Assembly (NCBI GenBank): GCA_037693485.1
Contig: CM075346.1
Span: 55,733,001 to 55,797,000, forward strand
Source: Kitagawia praeruptora
Lineage: Eukaryota > Streptophyta > Magnoliopsida > Apiales > Apiaceae
DNA length: 64,000 nucleotides
Direction: 5' to 3'
The translations under genes and the position numbers were made by a program. The notes under the pieces were generated by a model that did not search any database, was not told the DNA's origin, and saw only the letters and a program-made list of their open reading frames with translations. Shown here piece after piece: positions 1 to 12,715 of this stretch; position 1 is the stretch's first letter, and each line of letters starts with the position of its first letter.

Positions 1-1120
1 ATAGATTATTGCTAATAAAGGTTATTATGCCAAAAGTTTTAAGTTTATGTAGCACATGAGATCGATATGAGAAAGGGAATACTTGATGTATCGGGAAGTG
101 TACGTTAGATAACCTCGTGAGTAATCCCAGGGTGATCTATCATCTCTTATTCAAAAAAGGGGCCTGTATCTTTTCAAAACTTTCTGGTACCTTTGGAATG
201 TGTTTCAAAATTTTATTTTTCTATTTTAGTCCAAATATTTCCCTAAGATTATTTTTGGAAGAGGGTATTTATTATCGTGATTAAATATTTTCTTTATACT
301 TCTTATTCCAACTAAGAGGAACAATCCTATATGTATACACAAGGACGATCTGTCTGTGTGATTGAAAGTCGGAGGGGACGCCCTCACTTGTGTTACGTAC
401 GGGTTCTTCCATCATATTGATTTCCCAAAATATTCTTTTGTTTCGAATAAGAGCTATTTAAAACTCTTAATCTTTTAAATTGTGGTGGGACACTTGCTTG
501 TTTCTGGGTCCGTTTCAAATAAAAGTTTCTTGAATTCTATCAATTGTTTCGAATATAGAAGATTTCAGTAATGGATGGGATAATGGAAGCAAGGTTTAGA
601 GTATACGTGATTATACGAGGAAACTCGAGATTTCAAGGGAAATTTCAATAAGAGATAATTAGAGCTAGAAGCGTTTCGATATAAAAGAGGAAGGAATTTC
701 GTGAGAAGAAAGGGGTATAATTGAGGATTAGTGAGATAAAAGAATATGAGGAATTTTAAGGTATAATTGAGACTTACTATTGAGAGTAAGGTGTATTTTG
801 AGGAAAAAGTCAGAATAAGGATAAACAAAGGAAGTGAGATAATTAATGAAGTTTGTGTATTCTGTCTAAATTCTATCGTATTTCGATATTAAGTGTTGAG
901 ATTCAAGAATATTGATGTATATAAGGTGATTGACTTAAATGAAAAGGTTATCGTGCTAAAGGTGATACGCTTATTTGCTAAAGTTGAATTGAGAATATTA
1001 TGGCATATAAATGAGTTAACTAGTGATATAATTGTGTATAGGAGAATGTGTATATAGAAATGATGTATATTATACCCTAAATTTGGGTGATTAATGAAGA
1101 ATATTGATATATACAGAATC

Positions 1121-2419
1121 ATGCCGCCTAAGCGTAATAATAGAGCGAATGCAAGGGAAAATGAGAGAGGGGAAGGAAGTCATAATAGGCAGGGTGAAAA
1201 TGCTCATAATGAACAAAATCATGAGGAAGAAGAAGATGAGTCAACTGGCCAGCAAGGGAATCAGGGAGGTGACCCTTTTAACCAACTCATGGACCTATTA
1301 AGGCAGAATTTAGCTAATCCACAGAATCCTCAACAACCACCTGTTCTTCCTAATCAGGCAGCTAACTCCTTTCGTGCTTTTAAGTCATTAAAACCCCCGG
1401 AGTTTGAGGGAACTGTTAACCCAGTAGTAGCCAGAGCTTGGTTAAAAGAGATGGAAAAAGCTTTTGAGATATTGAGGATAGAGGAGGATCAGAAAACAAT
1501 CTTTGCAGCCTATCTCTTAAAGGGAGAGGCAAATTATTGGTGGGAAGCTAAGAAGAACCTAGAAGGAGCGGGAGTGATAACCTGGGAGCGTTTTACTAGG
1601 GTGTTCTTAGAAAAGTATTCCCCTAGGTATTTGGAAAACCAAATAGAGATGAAATTTCTGGAATTAAAGCAGGATAATCTATCAGTGGCTGAGTATGAAA
1701 CTAAATTTACAGAACTGTCGAGGTTTGTTCCCGAATTTGTGCGTACTGAAGAACAAAGAGCAAAAAGGTTCCAACAAGGATTGAAACCATGGCTACGAAC
1801 GCGAGTGGCACCATTTGAGTTGACTAATTATACTGCAGTGGTCCAGAAGGCATCTATTATAGAAGCCGAGAGTGAACAAACCCAAATAGGTCGAGAGAAC
1901 AAGAAAAGGAAACTTGAGGGTCCAAATGGAGGTTCAAGTGAGGGAAGCTACTTTAACAGAGTTGGTAGAGGACAAAAACCCCAGTTTGGAGGAAAGTCAG
2001 GGAATAATAAGGCTACCAGTGAGAATGTGAATCAGGGTGGTAGATCCACAGGAACCTTTCAGTCAAATCAATCATGACCGCCAGTACCAGATTGTGAGAT
2101 GTGTGGTAGGAAGCATGCAGGAACGTGTAGAGTGTTAGGTGTGACCTGTTTTAAGTGTGGACAGAAAGGGCATTATCAGGACAGGTGTCCATCAGCTGAT
2201 ACGAACCCTCGAGGTGAGATCAAGTGTTACCAGTGTGGGAAGCTAGGACACTTTGCTAGGGATTGCCGTTCCGGTGGGTCATCTACGCCGGGACAAAGTA
2301 CGACTGCTTCAAATAAACCCACTGCCAGAGTGTACAATATGACCTTAGGGGAAGCATTGAAAAAGCCGGATACAGATGTAGGTGAACATTTTCTTTTAGT
2401 ATTTAAATTTTTAGTGTAA
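1121..2419 (+). pseudogene. gag: gypsy gag (capsid-nucleocapsid), one in-frame stop
   Basis: Gag forms the particle in which the element RNA is reverse transcribed. I place the start at the ATG of MPPKRNN rather than at the upstream ATG at 1094, because this is where such gags usually begin. A retrotransposon-gag domain covers roughly residues 100-230, with the typical features ARAWLKEME, YWWEAKKN and VAEYETKFTEL. A TGA at 2075-2077 interrupts the frame, which continues in the same phase into a C-terminal region with a partial cysteine/histidine cluster and two CCHC zinc knuckles (CFKCGQKGHYQDRC and CYQCGKLGHFARDC). The reading frame is otherwise open, so the inactivation looks recent. A basic, glutamine-rich linker separates capsid from nucleocapsid. 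Confidence 0.85.
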
Positions 2420-3050
2420 ATGTTTGGTTAAGAATCAATGTGGTCAATGAATGGTGTAAATAAGTTAATAAAATAGATAAGAATGATCTATCTGAGTTGG
2501 AAGTAAGATATGCTGAACCAGAGAGAGAAAGTAATAGTATTTTGGGGGTAAACCACAGACTTGTTTAGATACGAACAGGAAATATATATTATAGGAAGTA
2601 TTTTCTTACAATTGTCTTAAGGAATCTTATTCTAGTCAGATTTCTAGAAGATTTTACAGAGACAGGATATGACAAGATTGAAGTGTTCATATTTTATGTC
2701 ATGATAGAGATCAAAATATAGATAAACCATAGTGAGATACACTACCATTCAGGGGAGGCCAATGTGGTGGCCGATACCCTTAGCTAAAAGAGGAATGAGA
2801 GAGGAACTAAGGTAGAATGACTGAAACAGGAGAAAATTGCAAGATAAAGATAGTGACAGCACTAATATTGATAAGCTAAATGGCATGTTGATGAATGACA
2901 AACAAGTTTATGTCGGTGTTTGTGTGCAAACAAGATTGAGATATTATAAAGGGAAAAAGGATAAAGGAAGGCGTGTGGAATTAGAAGGTGTGGTACCTAT
3001 GAACTTTTCCAACATGATTCCGGGACGGAATCCTTTTAAGGGGGGAAGAC
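2420..3050 (+). pseudogene. pol remnant and polypurine tract
   Basis: Nearly all of pol is missing. At about 2740-2785 a short translation resembles the end of the gypsy RNase H domain (HSGEANVVADTLS, where intact copies usually read HPGKANVVADALS). At about 2990-3054 a translation ending in IPGRNPFKGGRL resembles the usual last residues of such polyproteins. Protease, reverse transcriptase and integrase are not detectable. The purine run just before 3051 (AAGGGGGGAAGAC) is a polypurine tract that would prime plus-strand synthesis. The pattern fits a large internal deletion. Confidence 0.65.
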
Positions 3051-6000
3051 TGTAATAACCCAAACTTTAGCAATGCTACAGTGATCACATGAATAGTAAA
3101 TTTTGAGGATTTGGGGAAATGGTATGTAAGTACTCCATAATGGGAACGGAAAATGAATAAACAGAAACCATATTAGTGTTGTACATTGAAATTAAGTGAC
3201 TCGAAATGACGATGGATTTCAGAAATTCCTAAATATGGATTTTTGAGGATTTTGACTTCCAAAGAGCTTCTATTGGATATTAAGGAACATAGAAATATTA
3301 AAGGAATTATATATTGAGGACTTAGTGAATTTAAGTTAAACCAAGGGATTTTTAAGTTAAGAGAATGCTAAGGGAATTTGGATTTTATAAACGATTTCAA
3401 AACCACTGGATAACGAGATATATTCGAAACGAACCACAATTAGGCGAGTATGAAAACCAAGTAACCAAGGTTAGTAAGTAATAAGGATATTTACCACATT
3501 AGTATTTACCAAGGTTATTAGTAATTACTTAAGGTTAATAACCAAGCTTGCTAAATACTCCTCAATGACATCATTTCTTACATCATCTTCCACTAACTCA
3601 AAATTTAGGGGTAAATTAGTCATTTCACCTTGTAATTATCCACACCATTCTACAAAACTCTAGAATTAAGAAGAGATGAGAATTAGCAAAGAAGCCAAAG
3701 AAAATCTCTCCCTTCCATTCTTTCAATTCGGCCAAACAGTAACAGCCGGCTTAGAACAACCATAACTTCTTCGTTTCTCAGCCAAATGTTTCTTTCTTTA
3801 GCTTTTTAGAAAGCCCATGAGATAAGCTACAAGTCGTATTTCACAAGATTGTCCCAGAAAAGCAAGGTAAGGGGGTCGTTTTTCATGTTCTTTTAGCTGC
3901 AGTAAAATAGCTCCGAAAATTCTAAGTATGTTCTTGGTGTTTCTTGTTAGTTTAAGGTGTTATATGGTTGCTTAAGGATATCCCAAGGATTATTAAGTGT
4001 TATACAAGCTACAAGGAAGGTATATTACTTGAGACCCTAACTTGAATTATGAGTTTATGGTTGATTATGCTTAGTTTAGAAGTTAAGTTGTATAAAGCAT
4101 GAAATCTTGATGATATGGTTGTTGATATGTGTTTTAAGTTTGATATGGAAATTGTGATGTGAACTTGTAACCATGGTTGGGATGTAGACCACATGGTGTA
4201 GGGCTTGGATTGAGTGTGGAATGATGGTTTTGGAGCAATTAAAATATGGAAAGTATGAAAGTACAGCAGTTATAATGTCCGATTTTCGTTAGGATAGGAA
4301 CTGCCATGTTTTGGACCCCTGTATCTGGACGGTACCCTACTGTCTAGGTTACCAATTGACCATGAAATGATATAGCTTAGTTCATAGATCGTTTTGATAT
4401 AAAGTACGTTAAAATCTGACGTACGGTTTAGGAGAAAAGTCAGTTTTAGTGAAAGACGTTCGGAAACCGAGAAAATGTAATTGTGTTAACTTTGAGGCTA
4501 TGATCGACCTACTTAGACATTTTTAAATATTATGAAATTTTGGGATATTGTAGTAGGGTGGTCATAGAGACATTACCAACTGACCTTATGTCAAAATTCG
4601 AAATTTATGAATTATGAAAATTTTTACAATCGGGAGTGGTTGTTAAGGGAATAATGGAAATCGTTAAAAACTTTAATCGGGAATAAGATTGGTTAAGTCC
4701 TCGAAACCTTTTGAGATAGTAATGGGATATTAAAAGAGTGTTATTATATAAAGGTAAGGTGATTAAGAGACGTAGTTTTCTAACGATGATTCTTTTGTGT
4801 TTATAGAGACTTCGGGAGAGCCACGAGCTATACTTCCGACTTACCGAGATCAAGGCAAGATCCTTCTATCCCTACTTTGAAATTTTTTTATCTTCGGAAT
4901 AATAATGATATCATGGAATATATATACATATAGGTGATGCTATTATTGCTATATTGCAAAAAATATATTTCCTTGATTTTGGGAAATTAAGGAGAGATGG
5001 ATATGATTTCTGAAAAATGAATATAGAGGTGATTACGAGTGGAGCGAATATGCTCTATGGTAAAAGGATATGAAAGAGAATGGTATCAGTTATTATCTAG
5101 GGTTATATGGTTTATAATACTATATTAAAAATATTCTTTTTGAGTATCAGTGGTTTAATAAATATTATTTGATTATTATTTACTACTCTTGAAATAGACG
5201 GAATATTTTATGAATATAAAAGTATATTTGATTTCTTGAATATGGAAGAGATGTCTGGAGCATAATCAAAGCATTATGTTATACATATATATATATATTT
5301 TATAGAAGTAATGTGCAAGAATGGAAATGATATGAGTGAATGATAAAAGGCAAATGTGGAATGGTGTTTCATAAATGGAATGATGATTTGATAAAAAAGG
5401 GGGGATTTGCAACAGAAAGCGTAAGAGGCTGTGTGGGAGTGGCACAGTCCAGCACTAAATATCTTATTCCGGCCCAAGAGTTATCGAGGGAGGATGGTGG
5501 AGAACCTTTCTTCCTGGGGGATGGTGGCGAACCTACCTCCGTCTACAGGTAGTAAAAGGGACGGGTACAGAGGACGACTCATCATCGTGCCTCACCTATT
5601 CGGCAACAGTGAAAACCCCCAAAATTTTTGAATAAAGAATCGACGATAAAGTCAGATTGGTATACTTAAAAGGGAAAATGATATGAAACGATGGAATTAT
5701 TGTTATAGATGAAGAGAAACTGATTTTATATTAATTTATATAAATGTTGCATAAGAAAGAAATGAGAAGATGATAGTGAGAGATTTATTCAAGTATTCAT
5801 ATTATCTTGAAATATTACACTGAAAGGGTATATTGATTGTTATATTATTTAAGAAGAGAAACTGATACTATATTATCCTAGATTTCTTTCTTATAATAGT
5901 AAGTGGATGATGTATTATTAAATAAGAGTTTTTTTTTTCTTCCTTAAAGTTTATAATTGGTTTCCTCTTACATATGCATATATATGTATACCTGTTCACA

Positions 6001-6497
6001 TTTTAAATTCTAGTTTACAATATTATCTTGCTGAGCTATTATAGCTCACTCTTGCTACTTATCTATATACAGCTAGGTATGCCGATTCTACGCAGAACGC
6101 CCCGCAAAAGGGTAGGGGGAAGGCGACCTTCTGAGAGCACGTTAGCATCGATTCCGGAGGTAGTGATGAGGTAGACGGGTTTTGAGGGCCTTATGTATAA
6201 TAAAGTGTGTAAGAATGTAATAAACTTTTGATTGTTGAAATGCTTCATGTCGAAGTGTTATTCAGCAATGTACTTAAGTGTGAGCCTGGGATGTAATAAC
6301 TGTTAACTCTAAACTTTTATTGTGATGAATGTTGTTCTCTGAGCATATGACTGGTGTGTGTGTGTATTATTGCGGGGTCAATTGCATAGGTATTAATTGT
6401 TATATAAAATAAAAAAAAAGACCCAAGGGATATTGATATTGAATGAAAATTGGTCCGTGATGGCCCGGATTTATGACCCCGGATTTGGGCTGTCACA
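3051..6497 (+). repeat. 3' LTR of the left gypsy element (3447 bp)
   Basis: Starts TGTAATAACCC directly after a polypurine tract and ends GGGCTGTCACA, the TG...CA termini expected of an LTR. No coding region is visible inside it. It shares recognisable blocks with the solo LTRs at 25091-29943 and 40776-44410: the TGTAANAACCC start, a block near 3880-3950 (CGTTTTTCATG followed by TTTCTTGTTAG), and a region with GGTAGTAAAAG-like text near 5550. This shows related LTR families. Confidence 0.85.
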
Positions 6498-7667
6498 CTG
6501 AATGTAAATGGTATGCTGAATGTAAAGACAGTAAATAAAGTGCAGGAAAAATAAAGAACACCACAAACTTTTAGCGAGGTTTGACCCCTAATCCCCTATG
6601 GTATACGTCCTGGTCCCTTACCAACCTGGTAAGAGAATATATTATTGATCAAATATAATCCGATTACAAGATACAACAATATATCTCCCTCAAACCCAGC
6701 TGTTGACACAAACGGCTTGCTTAATAGACCTGAAACAGATTCTGCTCTCTAAGCTATACTACCCTAGTATACTTCTCTAGCACAAACCTCGAATCCCTAC
6801 TATTCCAAGCCAAGTGTCCAACAACTAACACTTACAATCTGAACAATACAATTAATGATTGATACAACTCAAACTATAGTTTCTCTAAATAAACAATACG
6901 AAGGATATATATTTGAGCTCGGGAGAATCAAGAAGAATAAGAATTTTGCAAAGTAAAACAAAGTTGTTTATGTTCTTGTGGTTCTTGTATTTTCAGCAAC
7001 CGAAAAAAATGAAACCAAGAACATGTATTTAAAGACTTAACACAAAAAGTCACAAACTAATCCAACAAATTATCCAATGTTGAATCCAATTCATCGTTCA
7101 ATTTGTTAGGTTTGTTTATAACGTTAATGTTAACGTTTGAATAAAGAAGAAAGAAAGATAGAACATGTAAGACCAGTTCTTCAGAGATATATATGTATAT
7201 GAAACACGTGTAGAAGTTTTTAAAAGAAGATAAGAGTTTTAGATGAAAACAAACTCCTATAATTTAGGAAATCAAATTTGAACAAAAAGATATGTTTAAA
7301 TCAAGCTCAAATATATATAATATTCGAATTCCTTATTTAAACAATCCTTACAACTGTTTAGAAGTCAATCCCTATAAAATTTCCATGATTTCCGCACTTC
7401 TAAAAATTCCGGACTGTTGACAAATGGCATGCTGTTTGTGATCTGTCTCTGCGCAAATGGCTTGCCAAACTGTCACTGTATTCTAATTTTGGCGTGCTAT
7501 TTGTGACAAACTGATTAGACAATCAGTAAGCTAATATACCCTGCAAAACCAAGTTAGTGCATACAGAAATAGCACAAGATTTTATATCTAAATACAAGCC
7601 TTTTGGCTTGCTGTTTGTCATGCCTTTTGGCTTGCTGTTTGTCATCATCAAAACCACAAGAGTATCA
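6498..7667 (-). repeat. 3' LTR of the copia element, cut at its distal end
   Basis: Nearly identical along its length to 12268-13444. It ends at GAGTATCA (minus-strand start TGATACTC) directly beside the polypurine tract. About 105 bp at its distal end, corresponding to 12163-12267, is missing where the gypsy LTR abuts. Inside is a 28-bp direct duplication around 7600-7645 (two copies of GCCTTTTGGCTTGCTGTTTG), present in both LTRs. Differences from the other LTR include the absence of the long TA run. Confidence 0.9.
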
Positions 7668-7951
7668 ATCTCCCCCTTTTTGATGATTACAACCTGTTTA
7701 GGAGAATTAATAATAACTCCCCCTAAATCCCTGCATCACAATGTTAATAACAACATATTTTCTTTGACATACCAAAACTAGATATAAAATTCATAAAACA
7801 CATCCAATTATTAAACTCTAAACAACCAAGTTCAGTAACATAGAAACCAAATAAAGTAACCAGTTCCAAGCATCACAAAAACACAACAAGTTCAGAAAAA
7901 AAACACGAAAGCAATTCTCCTAAATTTTTCCCCCTTAATCTATCAAAAAGA

Positions 7952-8359
7952 TCAAGTATCAGCTGGAGAATCCTTCGGAGAATCCACAACAAGATTGTCC
8001 TTGGTTGCATTAGTATCAATAGAAGTAGTATCAAGATCATCAAGTCCAATTGCAGTAGTCTTCGTTAAGAAACCTTTAGAAGTAGATATTTGAAATAGCA
8101 ACTCCCTTACACCTTTGTGTTCATCTTTGAAACTTTGAATCTCAGTAACAACACCCATAATGTTTGTCTTTAGATGTAAGTCAAACTCCGGAGATGTAAA
8201 TGCCACGGAAAACTTCATCTTTTTAGTTTCAGGAGTTTGTAACACTTCATCGCCATTGTCCGGATCCAAGTTGTTATCAAAATTCATCACTTGAGTTCCT
8301 TGTTTAACCATAGATTGATTCGCATGAAAATGAGACTTTCGAGAACGAGTGCGAGTCAT
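7952..8359 (-). CDS. small ORF of unknown function downstream of copia pol
   Basis: An uninterrupted 135-codon frame starting MTRTRSRKSHFH, with a basic N-terminus and an otherwise acidic, polar body. It has no membrane segment and no motif I recognise. It sits between the RNase H remnant and the polypurine tract, where some copia lineages of the SIRE/Maximus type carry an additional ORF. Whether this is such an ORF, a remnant of a longer one, or chance is not decidable here. The clean frame in an otherwise broken element is the only hint that it was recently constrained. Confidence 0.35.
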   Translation of the reverse strand: MTRTRSRKSHFHANQSMVKQGTQVMNFDNNLDPDNGDEVLQTPETKKMKFSVAFTSPEFDLHLKTNIMGVVTEIQSFKDEHKGVRELLFQISTSKGFLTKTTAIGLDDLDTTSIDTNATKDNLVVDSPKDSPADT

Positions 8360-8764
8360 CTTGATATGAAGATATAAAACACTTGTGAACTCTAGTTAAT
8401 CAGTTGAGAAGTAGAAGTGCAAGTGATATAGACCAACTGGAGAGAATGTAGTGCTTTGATAGACTTTAGGGGAGAATTTTTAGGAATAAAAACAAACAAT
8501 ATCTATCCTTAAAATATGTCCGCAATTTAAGCATTTAGCACGTTAAAAAACAGATAAACATCAGTGAAACCAATATAATCAAAACACAACTAATCACATA
8601 CAAAAAATCACAATTAAAAAAACAAATAAAATTAAATCACATTAGGGCATACATAATAAAACATAAGATCAACAAATGGTAAGCCAGAAACGATGCAATC
8701 AGTATACCAATTGTAACATACTGATAGAACAAAAAAGTAATCTAACCTGACCAGCTTATACCAT

Positions 8765-10573
8765 TCAGCAAGTTAAAATTATGTTGGAACAAAAACCAAT
8801 TCTATCTTGCCCTTTGCAACATTATCTCTCAAGAACTAGTGTCTTACATCAATATGCTTCATTGTCATTTTTGGATTTTTCTTGAGCTAGAAAGGCAGCA
8901 TGAGCATAAAATTTTGCTTTCCTTTTCCTTGTAGTAATTCCATCTGTAATATCACCAATAACCAACTCTGGGGGATGATTCTTGACCGTCCTTGTTGACC
9001 TTGGTAAAGAATGTTGAGCTATTTCTTCATGAGTTGTCTTTCTCATCTTTGCCGGTGGTGAATGATCTTCTCCATCATAGAGAGGTAATTTCTCAGTAGC
9101 CCTTGAACCTCTAGGACCTTCCAAAGTCATTTTTGCCATTTTATAGATTGCATCTTCAACTTTAGCTTGCTGATTGCTTGTGTCTGCATCCTTTCTGGCT
9201 TGCTGACTTCTAGTTTCAGCAGTGCTATTAGCTTGCTGATTTGATCCAGTAACTTGAGGTTGCATGCTATCACTTTCACCTGCAAATTCTTCTTCATCTC
9301 TTGACAGATCATTGTTAGGTTCTTGAAAAGTAACATCAATAGATTCTTCAACAATACGTTTAGAAATATTATAAACTCTATATGCTTTACTTGTTAAAGA
9401 ATGACCAAGAAAAATAGCCTCATAAGATTTAGCATCGAATTTACCATCATTACAAATTGTCTTGAGCACAAAACACTTTGAACCAAAAATCTTGAAGTAA
9501 CTGATATTTGGCTTCTTGTTCCTCAACAATTGATATAGAGTTTTCTCCAAAATAGGCCTGATTATAACTCGATTCAACACATAGCACGTTGTATACATAG
9601 CTTCGGCCCAAAAACTTCTATGTAGCTTGCTTTCTTGCAATAGAGTTCTTGTTGTTTCTTAAAGTGACCTATTCTTTCTTTCCACCACTCCATTTTGTTG
9701 TGGAGTCCTTGGAGCAGAAAATTCATGGGAGATTCCTCTTTCTTCACAATAAGCAATGAAGTCTTTATTGATTAATTCACCTCCTCTATCACTTCTTATA
9801 CCTAAAAGTCTTGTATCAAGCTTGTTCTCAAGTAATTTAATCAGCTTCTCAAACTCATTAAAAGCACAATCTTTAGTATGAAGAAACAATACCCATGTAA
9901 ATCTAGAATAATCATCAACAATTACAAAACCATATTGTTTACCTCCAATACTCTTATAAGATTTTGGACCAAAGAGATCCAAATGCAGAAGCTCTAAAGG
10001 TTTAGAAGTTGATACCATTTTCTTTGCTTTGTGTGAACTTCTAATCTGTTTGCCCAACTGGCACGCTGAACAGACCTCTGTCTTAGTATACTTGATTTTG
10101 GGTAGTCCTCTGACAAGTTTCTTGCTTGATAATTTATTAAACAAGTCCATATGTGCATGTCCCAATCTCCTATGCGAAATATAAGGGTCATTGACCACTG
10201 TAGCCAAACAGCACGCTGTTTCCTGCATTTCAAAGTCCAATACATATATATTTCCTTCCCTTCTAGCAACTAGGGGGAATTTGTTAGTACCAATAGTAAT
10301 AATAGTTTTATCAATGCCAAACTGAACAAAATGCCCATCATCAAACAATTGAGTGACACTAAGCAAATTATAAGTAAGACCTTTGACATATTGAACTTTA
10401 TCAATTGAAATATTACTATTACCAATAGAACCGGTACCAAGGATTCGGAGAGTCTTGCTATTTCCAATTGTAACTCTTCCACCCTTCTTCATTTGGAGAC
10501 TTATAAACTGAGACTTATCTTCACACATATGTCTAGTGCATCTGCTATCCAAAATCCATTGTTTTGACTTCAC
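8765..10573 (-). pseudogene. pol: copia pol remnant: protease, integrase, RNase H tail
   Basis: The translation begins with a protease-like motif WILDSRCTRHM, where functional copies usually have DSG or DTG, so the active site already looks altered. A GAG-pre-integrase zinc region follows (HRRLGH, then CSACQLGK). The integrase core has visible acidic residues in LDLFGP, RSDRGGE and NGVVERKN. A TAA at 9659-9661 interrupts the frame, which continues in the same phase through the integrase C-terminus (FWAEAMYTTCYVLNR, IFGSKCFV, IFLGHS) to 8849. The frame then meets a deletion: about 8770-8865 encodes the end of RNase H (MKHIDVRH, VAKGKIELVFVPT). Reverse transcriptase motifs, including YVDD, are absent. 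The frame is the same as gag, separated by in-frame stops. Confidence 0.85.
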
Positions 10574-10729
10574 TTTAGCGGCAAGACATATCTATAAAAT
10601 AAACAAACATCAACTCAATGTTTTGGTACCCATATAGGTTTGGGTCCAGATTGGTTAGCAGCAAGAATATATAAAACCATTCAAATCAGATTTCTTGATC
10701 CACATTTGGACCACTTTTGGTGACTGATT

Positions 10730-12102
10730 CTACCTTCTTCCATTCTGTTGGTAAGCTGTTTGCCTTCTGTCAGAAGCATTCTGGTAAGCTGATTGTTGTC
10801 TAACTGATCCATTCTGGTATACTATTTTCCTCTTATGATTGACTTGAACCACACAATTCTTTTCCAGATGACCTTTTCCACCACATTTGTTGCATGTCTT
10901 CCAAGGCATAGCATAGTTGTAGGGTATGCCATTCCTTCCATCATATTTGAGCACCTTATCTTTCTTGTTGAAGTTTAGACCAACACCTTCTCTGACCAAA
11001 GGTACATTAGTCTTCTTCATCATTGTATTTAAGTTGTCTTCTCCATGAATAAAAGTTTCCATGCCTTTCTTCAGATCTTTGACTTTTTTTTCCAGAAGAG
11101 TGATCAATTCAGCTTGCTGTTTGATGAGTTCAGCTTGCTGGAATCTCTTTTCAGCAGATTTTGAAGACTCAGCTTGACTAGCCTCTCGAAGCTTTAATGT
11201 TTTCAGATTCTCATTTTTAGCTTCAATCTCTGACTTTAGATCCTTGAGTTCTTTCATGAGCACCTCATTCCTCCTTAGAATCACTTTATTGACTCCTTCG
11301 AATTGGGTTAGTCTACCCTTTAAATCAGCAATAAGATCATCATGATTATTTGTAGGAGCCTTCTCAACCATTAGATCAGAAATGATTTTCCTCAAATGAG
11401 CATTCTTCTTTTCAAGCTCGTTGTTTTCATTCTTCAATTCCATGAACTCTACAATAGATATATTACTATGTTCCTGCATGGTTAGCTCATTTAACATAGG
11501 AATACTAGAAGATAAATCAAAATTAAATGAGTGTACTTCACTACTATCGTCAATCGAATCCGACACATCACTATCTACAAGAACTTCTTCGGTATTTCCT
11601 CGTACGGTATCCTCATTATCAATACCAACAAGAGCTAGGTTGACCATCTCATCACTTGATTCATCATTAGAAGCTGATTCTTCATCATCATTCCATGTTA
11701 GGAGTGCCTTAGATTTATTTGTGTCACTTGAGGCAGCTTGCTGTTTTGGATAGACACATACTTCGCTTGATTTTGTTGTAGCTTGATAATGCATTTCTAA
11801 CATATCCCACATCTCCTTTGCTGTGATGCACGAAGAGACCTTGTCAAGATCTGAATCTGAAAGACCACACATGAGTATGTACTTTGCTCTTTCATCATAA
11901 CTTGCTTTTATGAATTCCGCCTCGGTAAGATCAGAAACGTCTTTTGGCTTGCCATTTTTATCTAGAAAGGTAAATGGACCATCTTTAACAACCAACCATT
12001 CAAGTGGGTTTCTGCTCAGAAACACCTTCATCCTTAGTCTCCATGAATCATAGTTTGTGGTGGCTTGTTTGATGATTGTCCTTGTACATAAATGTGTGCC
12101 AT
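10730..12102 (-). pseudogene. gag: copia gag with coiled coil and CCHC knuckle
   Basis: Gag-like features appear early (YDSWRLRMKVFL, EMWDMLEMHYQ), followed by an acidic linker, a long heptad-rich segment with many Glu, Lys and Leu (about residues 230-360) and one zinc knuckle CNKCGGKGHLEKNC near the C-terminus. The frame is open to its stop at 10730. I place the likely original start at 12102 (MAHIYVQGQ). That ATG is in a different phase from the rest, implying a small deletion near 12060 just before NYDSWRL. The long frame also runs upstream into the leader and LTR, which is unlikely to be coding. The tail has QNGSVRQQ-type imperfect repeats. Confidence 0.8.
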
Positions 12103-12142
12103 AGGACCTGTACTTTCCTGTTACAGAAATGTTAGTACACAA

Positions 12143-12154
12143 GCTCTGATACCA
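12143..12154 (-). other. copia primer-binding site
   Basis: On the minus strand, just inside the 5' LTR, the sequence reads TGGTATCAGAGC. This matches the 3' end complement of plant initiator methionine tRNA, the usual primer of copia elements. Confidence 0.85.
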
Positions 12155-12162
12155 AAAGAAAA

Positions 12163-12676
12163 TGCACACCTAGAGGGGGGTGAATAGGTGTAAATGGCTA
12201 ACTATATCCAATTTTATCAATTTACTAGAAACAACTTACTGATTTCGATTTTCATAAATGTAAATGGCATCCTGAATGTAAATGGTATGCTGAATGTAAA
12301 GACAGTAAATAAAGTGCAGGAAAAATAAAGAACACCACAAACTTTTAGCCAGGTTCGACCCCTAATCCCATATGGTCTACGTCATGGTCCCTTACCAACC
12401 TGGTAAGAGAATATATTATTGATCAAATATAATCCGATTACAAGATACAACAATATATCTCCCTCAAACCCAGCTGTTGACACAAACGGCTTGCTGAATA
12501 GACCTGAAACAGATTCTGGTCTCTAAGCTATACTACCCTAGTATACTTCTCTAGCACAAACTTCGAATCCCTACTATTCCAAGCCAAGTGTCCAACAACT
12601 AACACTTACAATCAGAACAATACAATTAATGATTGATACAACTCAAACTATAGATTCTTTAAATAAACAATACGAA

Positions 12677-12715
<39 letters not shown>

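Larger units (their letters stand above)
1..6497 (+). mobile_element. Ty3/gypsy LTR retrotransposon, 5' end outside window
   Basis: The element reads left to right: about 1.1 kb of AT-rich leader without a convincing frame, a gag with zinc knuckles, a short remnant of pol, a polypurine tract and a 3.4-kb 3' LTR. The 5' LTR is not in the window, because the terminal sequence of the 3' LTR does not recur in positions 1-1090. Pol is reduced to the tail of an RNase H plus a C-terminal scrap, so the element is non-autonomous. The very long LTR and a gag beginning MPPKR suggest a Tekay/Del-type chromovirus, but that lineage is a guess. The 3' LTR end touches the interior of a copia LTR, which suggests this element was inserted into that copia element. 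Confidence 0.85.

Noticed and set aside
11421..11753. 110-codon plus-strand frame
   Set aside because: It is the opposite strand of the copia gag.
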